Part shown: in pieces, positions 29,515 to 40,925 of the stretch
Layout of the letters: each line of letters begins with the position of its first letter
How positions within the stretch are numbered: the stretch's first letter is position 1
Program-made: the position numbers and the translations under genes
The notes under the pieces: generated by a model
What the model was told of the DNA's origin: nothing
What the model saw: only the letters and a program-made list of their open reading frames with translations
Databases searched by the model: none
NCBI RefSeq assembly: GCF_000177535.2
Contig: NC_015673.1
Location: 2,232,001-2,296,000, forward strand
Direction: 5' to 3'
Length of the DNA: 64,000 nt
Source of the DNA: Corynebacterium resistens DSM 45100
Lineage (GTDB): Bacteria > Actinomycetota > Actinomycetes > Mycobacteriales > Mycobacteriaceae

Positions 29515-32500
29515 GTGCTGGACGTCAACTTCTTCGACGAGCTTCGCATCGGCCTGGCTACGGCAGACGACATCCGTCGTTGGTCCCGTGGCGAGGTAAA
29601 GAAGCCCGAAACGATTAACTACCGTACTCTCAAGCCAGAGAAGGACGGACTGTTCTGCGAGCGCATCTTCGGTCCCACCCGTGACTGGGAATGTGCCTGT
29701 GGTAAGTACAAGCGTGTCCGCTACAAGGGCATCATCTGTGAGCGCTGTGGCGTGGAAGTCACCAAGTCCAAGGTGCGCCGTGAGCGCATGGGCCACATTG
29801 AGCTGGCTGCTCCCGTAACGCACATCTGGTACTTCAAGGGCGTGCCATCCCGCCTGGGTTACCTGCTGGATCTCGCTCCGAAGGATCTAGAAAAGATCAT
29901 CTACTTCGCAGCGAACATCATCACCTCCGTGGACGAAGAGGGTCGCCACAACGATAAGTCCACCCTCGAGGCTGAGATGATGCTGGAGAAGAAGGAAGTT
30001 GAAGCCGACCGCGATGCGGAACTGGCTGAGCGCTCCGAGACTCTCGAGCAGGATTTGGCGGAAGCCGAGGCTGCTGGCCTCAAGGCTGATGCCAAGCGCA
30101 AGATCCAGACCGCCGCGGAGCGCGAAATGCGCCACATCCGCGAGCGCGCGGAGCGCGAGCTGGACCGCCTAGACGAGATCTGGAACACCTTCGTCAAACT
30201 GGCTCCAAAGCAGATGATCGTAGATGAGAACATCTACACCGAGCTGCAGGATCGCTACGAGGATTACTTCACCGGTGGTATGGGCGCCGAGTCCATCCAG
30301 ACTCTGATCCGTAACTTCGACCTCGAAGCTGAAGCTGAGTCCCTCCGTGAAGTTATTCGCGATGGCAAGGGCCAGAAGAAACTGCGCGCGCTGAAGCGCC
30401 TGAAGGTTGTTGCAGCCTTCCTGCGCTCTGGCAACGATCCCGCTGGCATGGTCTTGGACTGCATCCCAGTGATTCCACCGGAGTTGCGCCCAATGGTTCA
30501 GCTCGATGGTGGTCGCTTCGCAACCTCCGACCTCAACGATCTGTACCGTCGCGTTATCAACCGCAACAACCGCCTGAAGCGCATGCTGGATCTCGGCGCC
30601 CCCGAGATCATCGTGAACAACGAGAAGCGCATGCTACAAGAGTCCGTTGACGCGCTGTTCGATAACGGCCGTCGTGGTCGCCCAGTAACCGGCCCGGGCA
30701 ACCGCCCGCTGAAGTCCCTCTCCGACCTGTTGAAGGGCAAGCAGGGTCGCTTCCGTCAGAACCTGCTGGGTAAGCGCGTGGACTACTCCGGTCGTTCCGT
30801 GATTATCGTTGGTCCACAGCTCAAGCTGCACCAGTGTGGTCTGCCGAAGTTGATGGCTCTGGAGCTGTTCAAGCCATTCGTGATGAAGCGTCTGGTGGAG
30901 AAGAGCTACGCGCAGAACATCAAGTCCGCTAAGCGCATGGTGGAGCGTCAGCGCTCCGAGGTGTGGGACGTTCTGGAAGAAGCTATTGCAGAGCACCCAG
31001 TGATGCTCAACCGTGCGCCAACGCTGCACCGTCTGGGCATCCAGGCTTTCGAGCCAATTCTGGTTGAAGGTAAAGCCATTCAGCTGCACCCGTTGGCATG
31101 TGAAGCTTTCAACGCTGACTTCGACGGTGACCAGATGGCAGTTCACCTGCCACTGTCCGCCGAGGCTCAGGCTGAGGCACGCATCCTGATGCTAGCTTCC
31201 AACAACATTCTGTCTCCAGCATCCGGTAAGCCACTGGCTATGCCACGTCTGGATATGGTTACCGGCCTCTACTTCTTGACCTTGGTGAAGGGCAAGGACG
31301 AGCTCGGTGGACAAGGCGCTTACGAGCCAGCGACCGAGGAAGGCCCAGCGCAGGGCGTCTACTCCTCTTTGGCTGAGGCCATCATGGCTTATGATCGTGG
31401 CACCTTGGGCCTGCAGGCACCGATTCACGTGCGCATCAACCACCTGCGTCCGACCCCGGAGATCGAGGCTGAGCTGTTCCCAGACGGTTGGCAACGTGGC
31501 GAGACCTGGTTGGCTAAGACCACGCTGGGTCGCGTGCTGTTCAACGAGCTGTTGCCATGGAACTACCCATACGTTGAGGGTGTCATGGCCAAGAAGCCAC
31601 AGGCTACGGTCATTAACGACCTCGCGGCGAAGTACCCCATGATCACCGTTGCGCAGACCGTGGACAAGCTGAAGGATGCCGGTTTCTACTGGGCTACCCG
31701 CTCCGGCGTGACCATCACCATGCACGACGTGTTGGTTCTGCCAAACAAGCAGGAAGTCCTCGACGAGTACGAGGCGAAGGCTCGTGTCATCGAGAAGAAG
31801 CTGGCTCGCGGCAAGATCAACGAGGCCGAGCGCTACCAGTCCCTGGTTGACCTGTGGAAGGAAGCAACCGACTTCGTGGGTCAGTCCGTTGAGGATCTGT
31901 ACCCAGACGATAACCCGATCCCAATGATCGTGAAGTCCGGTGCTGCCGGTAACATGCGCCAGATCTGGACCCTGGCCGGCATGAAGGGCATGGTTACGAA
32001 CTCCCGTGGTGAGTACATCACCCGTCCGGTCAAGACTTCCTTCCGTGAAGGGCTGTCCGTGCTCGAGTACTTCAACAACTCCCACGGTTCCCGTAAGGGT
32101 CTGGCCGATACGGCTCTGCGTACCGCTGACTCCGGTTACCTGACCCGTCGTCTGGTGGACGTGGCACAGGACGTCATCGTTCGCGAGGATGACTGTGGCA
32201 CTTCTCAGGGCGTGGTCATGGATGTCACGACCCCAGTCCTGGACGGCGAAGGCAACCCAACCGGGCAGCACGTCACCGCAGACTTTGTGGAGACTTCTGT
32301 TCTGGGGCGTTACTTGGCTGCCGACGCCACGGACTCCGAGGGCAACGTCAAGCTCGAGGCCGGCAAGGTTATTGGCGAGCTCGAGTTGCAAGACCTCATC
32401 GAAGCTGGCGTGGAAACCGTCAAGGTCCGTTCCGTTATGACGTGTGCAACCGCCACCGGTGTGTGCTCCACCTGCTACGGACGTTCGATGGCAACCGGTA

Positions 32501-33483
32501 AGAAGGTCGAGATCGGCGAAGCCGTGGGCATTGTGGCTGCACAGTCCATTGGTGAGCCTGGCACCCAGCTGACAATGCGTACGTTCCACCTTGGTGGCGT
32601 CGGTGGCGACATTACGGGTGGTCTGCCTCGCGTGCAGGAGCTGTTCGAAGCTCGTGTGCCAAAGGCCAAGTCCCCAATCGCCTCCGTTGATGGTCGCGTG
32701 AAGATCGAGGATGATGACGCGTTCTACACCCTCACCATCGTTCCAGACGACGGTTCGGATGAGGTCGTGTACGAGAAGCTGTCGAAGCGCCAGGGTCTAG
32801 CTACGCTGGGCACCGGCGGAGTGGAGCGCCCGATTCGCGATGGCGATCACGTCAAGATGGGTCAGCAGCTGCTTAAGGGTGCCGCGGATCCTCACGAGGT
32901 TCTGCGTGTGCTTGGTCGTCGTGGTGTACAGCAGCACCTGATTAACGAAGTCCAGAAGGTCTACCGTGATCAGGGTGTGGCTATTCACGATAAGCACATC
33001 GAGATCATTGTTCGCCAGATGCTGCGCCGCGTGACGGTCATTGATTCCGGCTCCACTGAGTTCCTGCCGGGCTCCCTCGTGGAGCACGCGGATGCAGTGG
33101 CTGCTTCCAAGGAAGCTGTCAAGTCCGGTGGCCGTCCGGTGGAGGTTCGCGCCGAGATCATGGGTATCACCAAGGCCTCCTTGGCTACCGAGTCTTGGCT
33201 GTCGGCCGCGTCCTTCCAGGAGACCACCCGCGTGCTCACGGATGCCGCTATCAACAAGCGCTCCGATAAGCTGATCGGTCTCAAGGAGAACGTGATCATC
33301 GGTAAGCTGATTCCAGCTGGCACCGGCATCGCGCGCTACCGCAACATCTCCGTGGAGCCAACCGAGGAAGCTCGTGCAGCGGCATACTCGCTGCCATCCA
33401 CCTTCGGTGATGGTTTCTACGGCGATGAAGGTTACGGTGAATTCACTGGTGCAGCAGTTCCATTGGATGACATGGATCTGTAA
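29515..33483 (+). CDS. rpoC: DNA-directed RNA polymerase subunit beta-prime
   Basis: A 1322-residue beta-prime subunit. It has the N-terminal zinc-binding cysteines (CACGKY...CERCG, about 61-79), the catalytic [12 protein letters not shown] (about 532-543), the trigger-loop region around [19 protein letters not shown], and a second Cys cluster [13 protein letters not shown]. The charged coiled-coil insertion near residues 150-215 is usual in actinobacteria. GTG start at 29515 with GGGGAAAGGAAG upstream. Confidence 0.98.
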   Translation: MLDVNFFDELRIGLATADDIRRWSRGEVKKPETINYRTLKPEKDGLFCERIFGPTRDWECACGKYKRVRYKGIICERCGVEVTKSKVRRERMGHIELAAPVTHIWYFKGVPSRLGYLLDLAPKDLEKIIYFAANIITSVDEEGRHNDKSTLEAEMMLEKKEVEADRDAELAERSETLEQDLAEAEAAGLKADAKRKIQTAAEREMRHIRERAERELDRLDEIWNTFVKLAPKQMIVDENIYTELQDRYEDYFTGGMGAESIQTLIRNFDLEAEAESLREVIRDGKGQKKLRALKRLKVVAAFLRSGNDPAGMVLDCIPVIPPELRPMVQLDGGRFATSDLNDLYRRVINRNNRLKRMLDLGAPEIIVNNEKRMLQESVDALFDNGRRGRPVTGPGNRPLKSLSDLLKGKQGRFRQNLLGKRVDYSGRSVIIVGPQLKLHQCGLPKLMALELFKPFVMKRLVEKSYAQNIKSAKRMVERQRSEVWDVLEEAIAEHPVMLNRAPTLHRLGIQAFEPILVEGKAIQLHPLACEAFNADFDGDQMAVHLPLSAEAQAEARILMLASNNILSPASGKPLAMPRLDMVTGLYFLTLVKGKDELGGQGAYEPATEEGPAQGVYSSLAEAIMAYDRGTLGLQAPIHVRINHLRPTPEIEAELFPDGWQRGETWLAKTTLGRVLFNELLPWNYPYVEGVMAKKPQATVINDLAAKYPMITVAQTVDKLKDAGFYWATRSGVTITMHDVLVLPNKQEVLDEYEAKARVIEKKLARGKINEAERYQSLVDLWKEATDFVGQSVEDLYPDDNPIPMIVKSGAAGNMRQIWTLAGMKGMVTNSRGEYITRPVKTSFREGLSVLEYFNNSHGSRKGLADTALRTADSGYLTRRLVDVAQDVIVREDDCGTSQGVVMDVTTPVLDGEGNPTGQHVTADFVETSVLGRYLAADATDSEGNVKLEAGKVIGELELQDLIEAGVETVKVRSVMTCATATGVCSTCYGRSMATGKKVEIGEAVGIVAAQSIGEPGTQLTMRTFHLGGVGGDITGGLPRVQELFEARVPKAKSPIASVDGRVKIEDDDAFYTLTIVPDDGSDEVVYEKLSKRQGLATLGTGGVERPIRDGDHVKMGQQLLKGAADPHEVLRVLGRRGVQQHLINEVQKVYRDQGVAIHDKHIEIIVRQMLRRVTVIDSGSTEFLPGSLVEHADAVAASKEAVKSGGRPVEVRAEIMGITKASLATESWLSAASFQETTRVLTDAAINKRSDKLIGLKENVIIGKLIPAGTGIARYRNISVEPTEEARAAAYSLPSTFGDGFYGDEGYGEFTGAAVPLDDMDL

Positions 33484-33504
33484 AGCCTCCTAGGTCATCA
33501 AGAG

Positions 33505-33556
33505 CGCCTCCTCCGCCACACACTTCCTAATGGGTGTGGCTGGGGAGGCGTGTTTG
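33505..33556 (+). terminator. terminator after rpoC
   Basis: CGCCTCC (33505-33511) with CCACAC pairs with GTGTGG and GGAGGCG (33544-33550), followed by TGTTTG. It lies 21 nt after the rpoC stop. Confidence 0.75.
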
Positions 33557-33582
33557 TATGGGGAGCATGTAACTTAAAGGGC

Positions 33583-34824
33583 ATGACGAAAAGCCGGACA
33601 GTCCGCTCTATGGTGGCGGTCATCGCTAGTGGGTTAACTGTTTTCCTTGGGGCGGGCAGCGTGGCGTCGGCCCAAAAAACTGCCCCAAGTACTGAGACCT
33701 CGCAGGTAACTACCAGCAGCACCGGGCTGGGGTCTTCTTATTTCGACGCCACGCGGACCACTATCGGAACCGGTCGCGGAGCGACGACTTTCGTGGACGC
33801 GTTCATGCAAACTTTGGTTCGGCCACGCATTGCGCCCGTCGGCGCGAACGATTGGACGTGTAAACCCACCGCGGAGCATCCGAACCCGGTCATCCTCATT
33901 CATGGCACCTGGGAGAATGCCTACGACAATTGGTCTGGATTGGCGCCCCAGTTGAAGAAGGACGGGTTCTGCGTGTACACCCCGAATCTGGGGCGGGCGG
34001 ATCTGTGGAACAAGGGCGGTTTGGGGTCATTGCTGCCGAATACCTTTGGTGTCGCTCCAATTGAGCACTCCGTCGATCAGCTCAGCCAAGTTATTGAAGC
34101 GGTCCTGCGGTCCACCGGCGCTAAGCAGGTAGATTTGGTTGGTCATTCTCAGGGTGGTGTGATCGCGCGCTACTACGCGAAGTTCGGTGGGGGAGCGGAT
34201 ACTGCTCAACCGGAGCGAAACAAGGTCGGCAAGATCATCACGCTTGGGGCCACTAATCACGGCACTACTCTGGGCGGGATGGTCAAGGAGAAGAAGTCCA
34301 TAGATGCACTGGGCTCGGCGGCGGAACAGGGGACCACGTCTAACCAGGGCTTGGCGACGGAACAGGATTCGGCAACTGCGCAGGCTGTACCGCAAGAAAC
34401 CTCGGCATCGGGCGAAACACCGCGTTCAGATGGGGGTGCTACGTCGTCTTCTGCAGCCGATCGAGCAGAATTGCGTCAATGGTTCGGTGGTGCGGCGGGC
34501 GCTCAACAAGAGCGTGGATCCGAATTTATTCGGAAACTTAACGAGGGAGGGGAGACCCTACCGGGTATCGATTACACAATCATCGCTACCAAATACGATG
34601 GGATCTCTACTCCTTACGACGCCACGTTCCTGCGTGCCGGCGAAGGTGCCACGGTGCGAAATATCACCATGCAGGATGGTTGCGAAGAAGACCGATCAGA
34701 TCACATGACCATGTTCTACTCGCCACGCAGTGTGGATATTGTGAGGAATGCTTTGGATCCTCAGCTCGTTCCAAATGGCACGATTCGGTGCGAGGCGCAC
34801 GGGAATGTCTGGGGAAGTCGCTAA
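33583..34824 (+). CDS. secreted lipase (Lipase_2 type)
   Basis: A 413-residue protein with a Sec signal peptide (about 1-31, VASA-QK). The fold markers are VILIHGTWENAYDNW (about 106-120), GHSQGGVIARYY (nucleophile Ser near 189), an Asp in ATKYDGISTP and a His in SDHMTMFYSPRS. Four Cys (TCKP, FCVY, DGCEE, IRCEA) fit two disulfides in an exported enzyme. A low-complexity Ser/Ala/Gln-rich insertion (about 240-300) separates the nucleophile from the lid region and is absent from the paralog at 14088. Start ATG 33583 (MTKSRTVRS). Extracellular lipid hydrolysis is inferred. Confidence 0.82.
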   Translation: MTKSRTVRSMVAVIASGLTVFLGAGSVASAQKTAPSTETSQVTTSSTGLGSSYFDATRTTIGTGRGATTFVDAFMQTLVRPRIAPVGANDWTCKPTAEHPNPVILIHGTWENAYDNWSGLAPQLKKDGFCVYTPNLGRADLWNKGGLGSLLPNTFGVAPIEHSVDQLSQVIEAVLRSTGAKQVDLVGHSQGGVIARYYAKFGGGADTAQPERNKVGKIITLGATNHGTTLGGMVKEKKSIDALGSAAEQGTTSNQGLATEQDSATAQAVPQETSASGETPRSDGGATSSSAADRAELRQWFGGAAGAQQERGSEFIRKLNEGGETLPGIDYTIIATKYDGISTPYDATFLRAGEGATVRNITMQDGCEEDRSDHMTMFYSPRSVDIVRNALDPQLVPNGTIRCEAHGNVWGSR

Positions 34825-34833
34825 ACTAAAGCC

Positions 34834-35037
34834 ATGGGAATTTTCTTCAGAGACTCTAAAAAGATTGGTCCAGTCAGCATCAACACCTCTAGTGGTGGCC
34901 TTGGTGGCTCGGTGAAGATTGGGCCTGCACGCATCACGCGGCGTGCGGATGGTCGCAGCACGATTTCGATCCGCAACGGCAGCGGACTTAATTACACCAA
35001 GTCCCTCGGGAGCCTTTTCGGGAAGAAGAAGCGCTAA
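34834..35037 (+). CDS. DUF4236-like small protein
   Basis: A 67-residue basic protein, MGIFFRDSKKIGPVSINTSS..., with the RxSKKIGP...N.S..G.G.SVKIGPARIT pattern of DUF4236. It lies 9 nt after the lipase stop and may be co-transcribed with it. Function unknown. Confidence 0.65.
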   Translation: MGIFFRDSKKIGPVSINTSSGGLGGSVKIGPARITRRADGRSTISIRNGSGLNYTKSLGSLFGKKKR

Positions 35038-35390
35038 AAGGCAACGATTTGGAGCTGTAGCTGCTATGCACTAAAGTTGGCAAACGTAGATTGCATCTCC
35101 GTCATTAGATGGTTTTGAACCCTGAGGTCGCGACGAGCGATCAAGGTCCAACGATCATCACGATGTGGGATGCAAAGATCCTTGTGTTGAGTGCGCAAGG
35201 TGATACGAAGCGGAAGAGGCCCCGGGAAAGAGCCCCTATTTTTTGTTGTCTCCACAATACGGATGCCCACAGGGTTTTCGTAGCTGGCGCACTGCAAAGG
35301 ATCGGATATGACCCAGGGATTTGCCTCGTAGCCCGTACGAGGCGAAATCCGCTGGAGTCTGCACCGAAACGAACAACAGGAAGTTCATAA
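35038..35390 (+). promoter_or_regulatory. rpsL upstream region with a leader hairpin
   Basis: No gene is visible in 353 nt. GCCTCGTA (35333-35340) pairs perfectly with TACGAGGC (35346-35353) in the rpsL leader. TTGTGT and TACGAA near 35187-35214 are a possible promoter pair. AACAGGAAG precedes the rpsL ATG. Confidence 0.4.
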
Positions 35391-35762
35391 ATGCCAACTA
35401 TTCAGCAGCTGGTCCGCAAGGGCCGTCACGATAAGTCCCAGAAGGTGGCTACCGCTGCGCTGAAGGGTTCCCCACAGCGCCGTGGCGTGTGCACCCGCGT
35501 GTACACCACCACCCCAAAGAAGCCGAACTCCGCTCTCCGAAAGGTTGCGCGTGTTCGCCTGACCTCCGGTATCGAGGTTTCCGCATACATTCCAGGTGAG
35601 GGCCACAACCTCCAGGAGCACTCCATGGTGCTCGTGCGTGGTGGTCGTGTGAAGGACCTTCCTGGTGTCCGTTACAAGATTGTCCGTGGAACCCTGGATA
35701 CCCAGGGCGTTAAGGACCGTAAGCAGGCTCGTTCCCGCTACGGTGCGAAGAAGGAGAAGTAA
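35391..35762 (+). CDS. rpsL: 30S ribosomal protein S12
   Basis: A 123-residue S12 ([19 protein letters not shown]) at the decoding centre. The two streptomycin-related loops read [13 protein letters not shown] and [11 protein letters not shown], the sensitive-type sequences (Lys43 and Lys88 equivalents retained). rpsG follows after 3 nt. Confidence 0.98.
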   Translation: MPTIQQLVRKGRHDKSQKVATAALKGSPQRRGVCTRVYTTTPKKPNSALRKVARVRLTSGIEVSAYIPGEGHNLQEHSMVLVRGGRVKDLPGVRYKIVRGTLDTQGVKDRKQARSRYGAKKEK

Positions 35763-35765
35763 GAC

Positions 35766-36236
35766 ATGCCTCGTAAGGGTCCAGCACCTTCCCGCCCACT
35801 TGAAAACGATCCAGTATACGGTGACGTAATTGTCTCCCAGCTGGTGAACAAGGTTCTGCTCGACGGTAAGAAGTCCACCGCAGAGCGCATCGTTTACGGT
35901 GCTCTCGAGCAGTGCCGTGAGAAGACCGGCACCGACCCGGTTCTCACCTTGAAGAAGGCTCTCGACAACATCAAGCCAGCACTTGAGGTTCGCTCCCGCC
36001 GTGTAGGTGGCGCAACCTACCAGGTTCCTGTTGATGTTCGTCCGGGTCGCTCCACCACCCTGGCTCTGCGTTGGTTGGTGACTTTCACCCGTCAGCGTCG
36101 TGAGAACACGATGATCGAGCGCCTCGCAAACGAGATTCTCGATGCGTCCAACGGTCTCGGTGCTTCTGTTAAGCGCCGCGAGGACGTTCACAAGATGGCT
36201 GAGGCTAACCGCGCCTTCGCTCACTACCGCTGGTAA
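35766..36236 (+). CDS. rpsG: 30S ribosomal protein S7
   Basis: A 156-residue S7 ([19 protein letters not shown]), which nucleates assembly of the 30S head. Full length; directly follows rpsL. Confidence 0.98.
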   Translation: MPRKGPAPSRPLENDPVYGDVIVSQLVNKVLLDGKKSTAERIVYGALEQCREKTGTDPVLTLKKALDNIKPALEVRSRRVGGATYQVPVDVRPGRSTTLALRWLVTFTRQRRENTMIERLANEILDASNGLGASVKRREDVHKMAEANRAFAHYRW

Positions 36237-36553
36237 TACGCGGATGTGCCCTACTGCTTTACGTTGCCTAATGGCGTAAAGTGGTGGGGCTCTTGCCCTA
36301 TCTGGGCAAAAACCACAGGCTAACCAATAGTTGAATAGAACAACGAATCGCTTTGGAATGCTGATGTGGGGCTAGCGTGGCGTCGAAATAAAAGAAAATC
36401 GCCCAAAAAAGTGGGCCATCTTGTAACGACAAATAGCTAACTTGCTGGCACAATAGAAAAAGTACGTAAAAAGCCCGCGACCATCGCGGCGTCGTTCCAC
36501 GTGTTGGAGCGAAGCCCGGGTTGCTCAAGCAAACGAAATGAGCGGATTTCCCA
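36237..36553 (+). promoter_or_regulatory. rpsG-fusA spacer with several hairpins
   Basis: No gene in 317 nt. CTTTACG/CGTAAAG (about 36250-36280) and TTGCCC/GGGCAA (about 36293-36310) are hairpins that may end rpsG transcripts. GCCCA/TGGGC lies near 36401-36416. The GTGGCGTCGA word is at 36377-36386, followed by AATAAAAG. The fusA promoter was not identified. Confidence 0.4.
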
Positions 36554-38671
36554 GTGGCACTTGAAGCGCTAACTGACCTGAAGAAGGTTCGCAACATCGG
36601 CATCATGGCGCACATCGATGCTGGTAAGACGACCACCACCGAACGCATCCTCTTCTACACCGGTATTAACCGCAAGATCGGTGAGACCCACGATGGTGCT
36701 TCCACTATGGACTGGATGGAGCAGGAGAAAGAGCGCGGTATTACCATTACCTCCGCTGCTACTACCTGTTTCTGGAAACAAAACCAGATCAACATCATCG
36801 ATACGCCGGGTCACGTTGACTTCACCGTTGAGGTGGAGCGCTCCCTCCGTGTCCTAGACGGTGCTGTTGCGGTTTTCGACGCCAAGGAAGGCGTGGAGCC
36901 ACAGTCTGAGCAGGTGTGGCGCCAGGCAACGAAGTACGACGTTCCACGTATCTGCTTCGTCAACAAGATGGACAAGCTGGGTGCAGACTTCTTCTTCACC
37001 GTTGACACCATCATCGATCGCCTGGGTGCAAAGCCATTGGTAATGCAGCTGCCGATCGGCGCTGAGGATAACTTCGATGGCGTTGTCGACCTGTTGGAAA
37101 TGAAGGCCCTGACTTGGCGCGGCGTTACCGAGATCGGAACCGAGGCCACCGTCGAGGAGATCCCGGCCGAGCTGCAGGAGAAGGCTGAAGAGTACCGCGA
37201 GAAGCTCGTCGAGACCGTTGCTGAGTCCGATGAAGAACTCATGGAGCGCTACTTCGCTGGTGAGGAAATCACCGTCGATGAGTTGAAGGCCCAGATCCGT
37301 AAGCTGACCGTTAACTCCGAGGTTTACCCGGTTTACTGTGGCTCTGCTTACAAGAACAAGGGCATCCAGCCAATGCTGGACGCTGTTATTTCCTTCCTGC
37401 CTAACCCAATGGATGTTGGCTCCATCAAGGGCCACGATCCAAAGGATCCCGAGAAGGAGATGCTGCGTAAGCCTTCCAAGGATGAGCCATTCTCCGCTCT
37501 GGCCTTCAAGGTTGCCGTTCACCCATTCTTCGGCAAGCTGACCTACGTTCGCGTTTACTCCGGTTCTGTGGAGTCCGGTGCTCAGGTCACCAACTCCACG
37601 AAGGACAAGAAGGAGCGCGTGGGCAAGCTGTTCCAGATGCACTCCAACAAGGAGCAGCCTGTGGACAAGGCCTCCGCTGGCCACATCTACGCATTCATTG
37701 GCCTGAAGGACACCACCACTGGCGATACCCTGTGTGATTCCCAGAATCCAGTGATCCTGGAATCCATGGACTTCCCGGATCCAGTGATTGAGGTGGCTAT
37801 TGAGCCAAAGACCAAGTCTGACCAGGAGAAGCTGGGTACTGCTATCCAGAAGCTGGCAGAAGAGGATCCGACCTTCACCGTGAAGCTGGATGATGAAACG
37901 GGCCAAACCGTCATCGGTGGTATGGGCGAGCTGCACCTCGACGTTCTGGTTGACCGCATGAAGCGTGAGTTCAAGGTTGAGGCAAACGTGGGTGCACCAC
38001 AGGTTGCTTACCGTGAAACCATCCGCAAGCCGGTTGAGAAGCTGGAATACACCCATAAGAAGCAGACCGGTGGTTCCGGTCAGTTCGCTCGTGTCATCAT
38101 CGCCCTCGAGCCTTACGAGGCAGAAGAAGGTTCCGATGAGACCTACGAGTTCGTCAACGAGGTTACCGGTGGCCGCGTTCCAAAGGAGTACATCCCTTCC
38201 GTGGACGCTGGTATCCAGGACGCAATGCAGTACGGTTACTTGGCTGGCTTCCCACTGGTCAACATCAAGGCCACCTTGCTGGATGGTGCTTACCACGAGG
38301 TTGACTCCTCCGAAATGGCCTTCAAGTTGGCTGGTTCTCAGGCACTGAAGGAAGCTGTCGCGAAGGCAAAGCCGGTGCTGCTGGAGCCTCTGATGGCTGT
38401 TGAGGTCATTACTCCTGAGGAGTACATGGGCGACGTTATCGGCGACATCAACTCCCGCCGTGGCCAGATTCAGTCCATGGATGACCGTGCTGGCGCCAAG
38501 CTGGTTAAGGCTAAGGTGCCGCTGTCTGAGATGTTCGGCTACATCGGCGACCTGCGTTCCCGCACCGCCGGCCGTGCCAACTTCTCCATGATCTTCGATT
38601 CTTACGGTGAGGTTCCATCGAACGTTTCCGCAGAGATCATTGCAGAGCGTACCGGTGGCGAGGCTAAGTAA
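36554..38671 (+). CDS. fusA: elongation factor G
   Basis: A 705-residue EF-G that drives translocation with GTP. P-loop [15 protein letters not shown], switch/G3 [10 protein letters not shown]4 NKMDKLGAD; domains II-V follow at normal length. The GTG start at 36554 gives the family N-terminus. No sign of changes in the fusidic-acid region could be assessed without alignment. Confidence 0.98.
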   Translation: MALEALTDLKKVRNIGIMAHIDAGKTTTTERILFYTGINRKIGETHDGASTMDWMEQEKERGITITSAATTCFWKQNQINIIDTPGHVDFTVEVERSLRVLDGAVAVFDAKEGVEPQSEQVWRQATKYDVPRICFVNKMDKLGADFFFTVDTIIDRLGAKPLVMQLPIGAEDNFDGVVDLLEMKALTWRGVTEIGTEATVEEIPAELQEKAEEYREKLVETVAESDEELMERYFAGEEITVDELKAQIRKLTVNSEVYPVYCGSAYKNKGIQPMLDAVISFLPNPMDVGSIKGHDPKDPEKEMLRKPSKDEPFSALAFKVAVHPFFGKLTYVRVYSGSVESGAQVTNSTKDKKERVGKLFQMHSNKEQPVDKASAGHIYAFIGLKDTTTGDTLCDSQNPVILESMDFPDPVIEVAIEPKTKSDQEKLGTAIQKLAEEDPTFTVKLDDETGQTVIGGMGELHLDVLVDRMKREFKVEANVGAPQVAYRETIRKPVEKLEYTHKKQTGGSGQFARVIIALEPYEAEEGSDETYEFVNEVTGGRVPKEYIPSVDAGIQDAMQYGYLAGFPLVNIKATLLDGAYHEVDSSEMAFKLAGSQALKEAVAKAKPVLLEPLMAVEVITPEEYMGDVIGDINSRRGQIQSMDDRAGAKLVKAKVPLSEMFGYIGDLRSRTAGRANFSMIFDSYGEVPSNVSAEIIAERTGGEAK

Positions 38672-39084
38672 GGCTAGCTGCCAGCTCAACGCTGATTCCG
38701 GCTGTTATTAAAACAGTTCGGGTTAGTGCCCCTCCCGCCGTATTATCACGGCCGGGTAGGGGCCAGCACGGCGCATCCTAAGGCTAAACTCCTAGAAGAA
38801 TAGCGAGTTCCAGAAATTTACCCGCATATGGGGAACCGCTAATTTTCTGATTAGCTTGTAATCGCGTAGGATGCGGTGTGCTGGCCGTTACCCAGTTCGC
38901 GCTTTGATCGGGTTACTCCTCAAATTAGAGGCCTCCGGTGGGCGCGTGAAAATTCTGTAATCGGCAAGAAGAGAGCTGACCGACTCCCAGGCTCCATGAC
39001 AGAAGTGGCAGCTTGAATCGGTCAGAAACGAAAAGAATGTGGCTGCGAGAGTCGTAGCCACCGAGCAGTCCAGGAGGACACAAA
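38672..39084 (+). promoter_or_regulatory. fusA-tuf spacer with terminator-like hairpin and candidate tuf promoter
   Basis: A long stem near 38727-38773 (GCCCCTCCCG..CCGT with ACGG..CGGGTAGGGGC) lacks a T-run. TTTTCT (38843-38848) and TAGGAT (38867-38872), 18 nt apart, are a plausible tuf promoter with a leader of about 205 nt. AGGAGGACA precedes the tuf GTG. No gene is present in the 413 nt. Confidence 0.45.
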
Positions 39085-40275
39085 GTGGCGAAGGCTAAGT
39101 TCGAGCGTTCCAAGCCGCACGTAAACATCGGCACCATTGGTCACGTCGACCACGGCAAGACCACCACCACTGCCGCTATCACCAAGGTACTGGCTGACAA
39201 GTTCCCAGAGGCTAACAAGTCCTTCGCCTTCGACGCCATCGATAAGGCGCCGGAGGAGCGGGAGCGTGGTATTACCATTAACATCTCCCACGTTGAGTAC
39301 GAGACCGAGAAGCGTCACTACGCTCACGTCGATGCTCCAGGCCACGCCGACTACATCAAGAACATGATCACCGGTGCTGCCCAGATGGACGGCGCTATCC
39401 TGGTTGTGGCTGCTACCGACGGCCCAATGCCACAGACCCGCGAGCACGTTCTGCTGGCTCGCCAGGTTGGCGTTCCTTACATCCTCGTTGCACTGAACAA
39501 GTGCGACATGGTTGACGATGAGGAGCTGCTGGAGCTCGTTGAGATGGAGGTCCGCGAGCTGCTGGGCGAGCAGGACTACGACGAGGAAGCTCCTGTTGTT
39601 CACATCTCCGCTCTGAAGGCTCTTGAGGGCGACGCTGAGTGGGCTGAAAAGATCGTTGAGCTCATGCAGGCTTGTGACGATTCCATCCCAGATCCAGTTC
39701 GCGAGACCGATCGTCCATTCCTGATGCCAATCGAGGACATCTTCACCATCACCGGCCGCGGTACCGTTGTTACCGGCCGTGTTGAGCGTGGCGTTCTGAA
39801 CCTGAACGACGAGGTTGAGATCCTGGGTATCCGCGAGCAGTCCCAGAAGACCACCGTTACCTCCATCGAGATGTTCAACAAGCTGCTGGACACCGCTGAG
39901 GCTGGCGACAACGCTGCCCTGCTGCTGCGTGGTCTGAAGCGCGAAGATGTTGAGCGTGGCCAGATTGTTGCGAAGCCAGGCGAGTACACCCCTCACACCG
40001 AGTTCGAGGGCTCTGTCTACGTTCTGTCCAAGGACGAGGGTGGCCGCCACACCCCATTCTTCGACAACTACCGTCCACAGTTCTACTTCCGCACCACCGA
40101 CGTTACCGGTGTTGTGAAGCTGCCAGAGGGCACCGACATGGTTATGCCTGGCGACAACGTTGATATGAGCGTTACCCTGATCCAGCCAGTGGCTATGGAC
40201 GAGGGCCTGCGCTTCGCTATCCGTGAGGGTGGCCGTACCGTTGGCGCTGGTCGTGTTACCAAGATCAACAAGTAG
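39085..40275 (+). CDS. tuf: elongation factor Tu
   Basis: A 396-residue EF-Tu. P-loop [27 protein letters not shown] and the C-terminal domains are complete. GTG start with AGGAGG upstream. It is the last gene of the secE-tuf block. In related genomes rpsJ lies shortly downstream on the same strand; here IS copy B intervenes and rpsJ is 33 kb away in the other orientation. Confidence 0.98.
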   Translation: MAKAKFERSKPHVNIGTIGHVDHGKTTTTAAITKVLADKFPEANKSFAFDAIDKAPEERERGITINISHVEYETEKRHYAHVDAPGHADYIKNMITGAAQMDGAILVVAATDGPMPQTREHVLLARQVGVPYILVALNKCDMVDDEELLELVEMEVRELLGEQDYDEEAPVVHISALKALEGDAEWAEKIVELMQACDDSIPDPVRETDRPFLMPIEDIFTITGRGTVVTGRVERGVLNLNDEVEILGIREQSQKTTVTSIEMFNKLLDTAEAGDNAALLLRGLKREDVERGQIVAKPGEYTPHTEFEGSVYVLSKDEGGRHTPFFDNYRPQFYFRTTDVTGVVKLPEGTDMVMPGDNVDMSVTLIQPVAMDEGLRFAIREGGRTVGAGRVTKINK

Positions 40276-40300
40276 TCTCTGACTAGTTGTGATCCCCAAG

Positions 40301-40362
40301 TTAGCGCTCCAGCGCTAACTACCGGAACCCCGGATTCCCCTTGGGAATCCGGGGTTCTTTTA
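40301..40362 (+). terminator. terminator after tuf
   Basis: GTTAGCGCT/AGCGCTAAC (40301-40320) is followed by GAACCCCGGATTCCC (from 40325) pairing with GGGAATCCGGGGTTC, then TTTTATTT. The double hairpin overlaps the 3' end of the convergent J-domain gene. Confidence 0.9.
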
Positions 40363-40707
40363 TTTCTCGCCGTCCATGTATCCCCGGCGGAACTCCTCAG
40401 GAAGCCTGCGCAGTACTGTCTCGCGCACACTGCCTGCCAGTCGTCCTGCCCGCTGGGCTACCTTTTCCGCTATGTCCACAGCTTGCTCTGCAGCGTCCAT
40501 GGCTTGCTCAGCCCTCTTCTCTGGGATGAAACCTGGACGGTGCTCGCGGACTTGTTGCCTAACCCGCGCTCGCCGGTCCCAATTCCTATCGAGCGCACGA
40601 AGGGCCTCAATCAACTCGGCGTCCGAACCCCCGGCATCCGGGTGGTGACGCCGAATGATCGCACGGCGCTGGCGTAGGTATTCGGGATTGTTGCGGTAGT
40701 CGCTCAT
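40360..40707 (-). CDS. mini J-domain protein
   Basis: A 115-residue protein. Residues 8-42 carry YLRQRRAIIRRHHPDAGGSD...EALRALDRNW, the helix II-HPD-helix III part of a DnaJ domain without helix I. The rest is a charged helical region rich in Ala/Glu/Arg. It lacks the Gly/Phe and zinc domains of true DnaJ. It could stimulate DnaK ATPase (inference). It is convergent with tuf; the other side adjoins the terminator of the LAQTG gene. Confidence 0.7.
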   Translation of the reverse strand: MSDYRNNPEYLRQRRAIIRRHHPDAGGSDAELIEALRALDRNWDRRARVRQQVREHRPGFIPEKRAEQAMDAAEQAVDIAEKVAQRAGRLAGSVRETVLRRLPEEFRRGYMDGEK

Positions 40708-40823
40708 TAATTGTTCCTTTTAGGTGACGCCACCTAGTGCCACTTAGATTTTCTAACTCACTACAAGGCGATTGTAGTGATAGCGGAAGGTGAGGGGCAG
40801 TGGGGTTGGTTGGGCCTAAAGAA

Positions 40824-40868
40824 AACCACCCGCTTTAGCATTTGATTGCTAGAGCGGGTGGTTTAAAG
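40824..40868 (-). terminator. terminator of the LAQTG wall-protein gene
   Basis: AACCACCCGCTTTAGC pairs with GCTAGAGCGGGTGGTT across ATTTGATT. On the minus strand it is followed by TTTTCTTT. It lies about 60 nt beyond the stop at 40926. Confidence 0.88.
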
Positions 40869-40925
40869 GTTCTTGACCTTTAATTCACGACCGTGGATGT
40901 TCTTTCGGTTAGGTCAGTAAATGAC

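Noticed and set aside
31192..32589. 465-codon minus-strand open frame over rpoC
   Set aside because: Antisense shadow of the beta-prime subunit.
36854..38689. 611-codon minus-strand open frame over fusA
   Set aside because: Complete antisense shadow of EF-G; composition reflects reverse-complemented codon bias, no start context or family resemblance.
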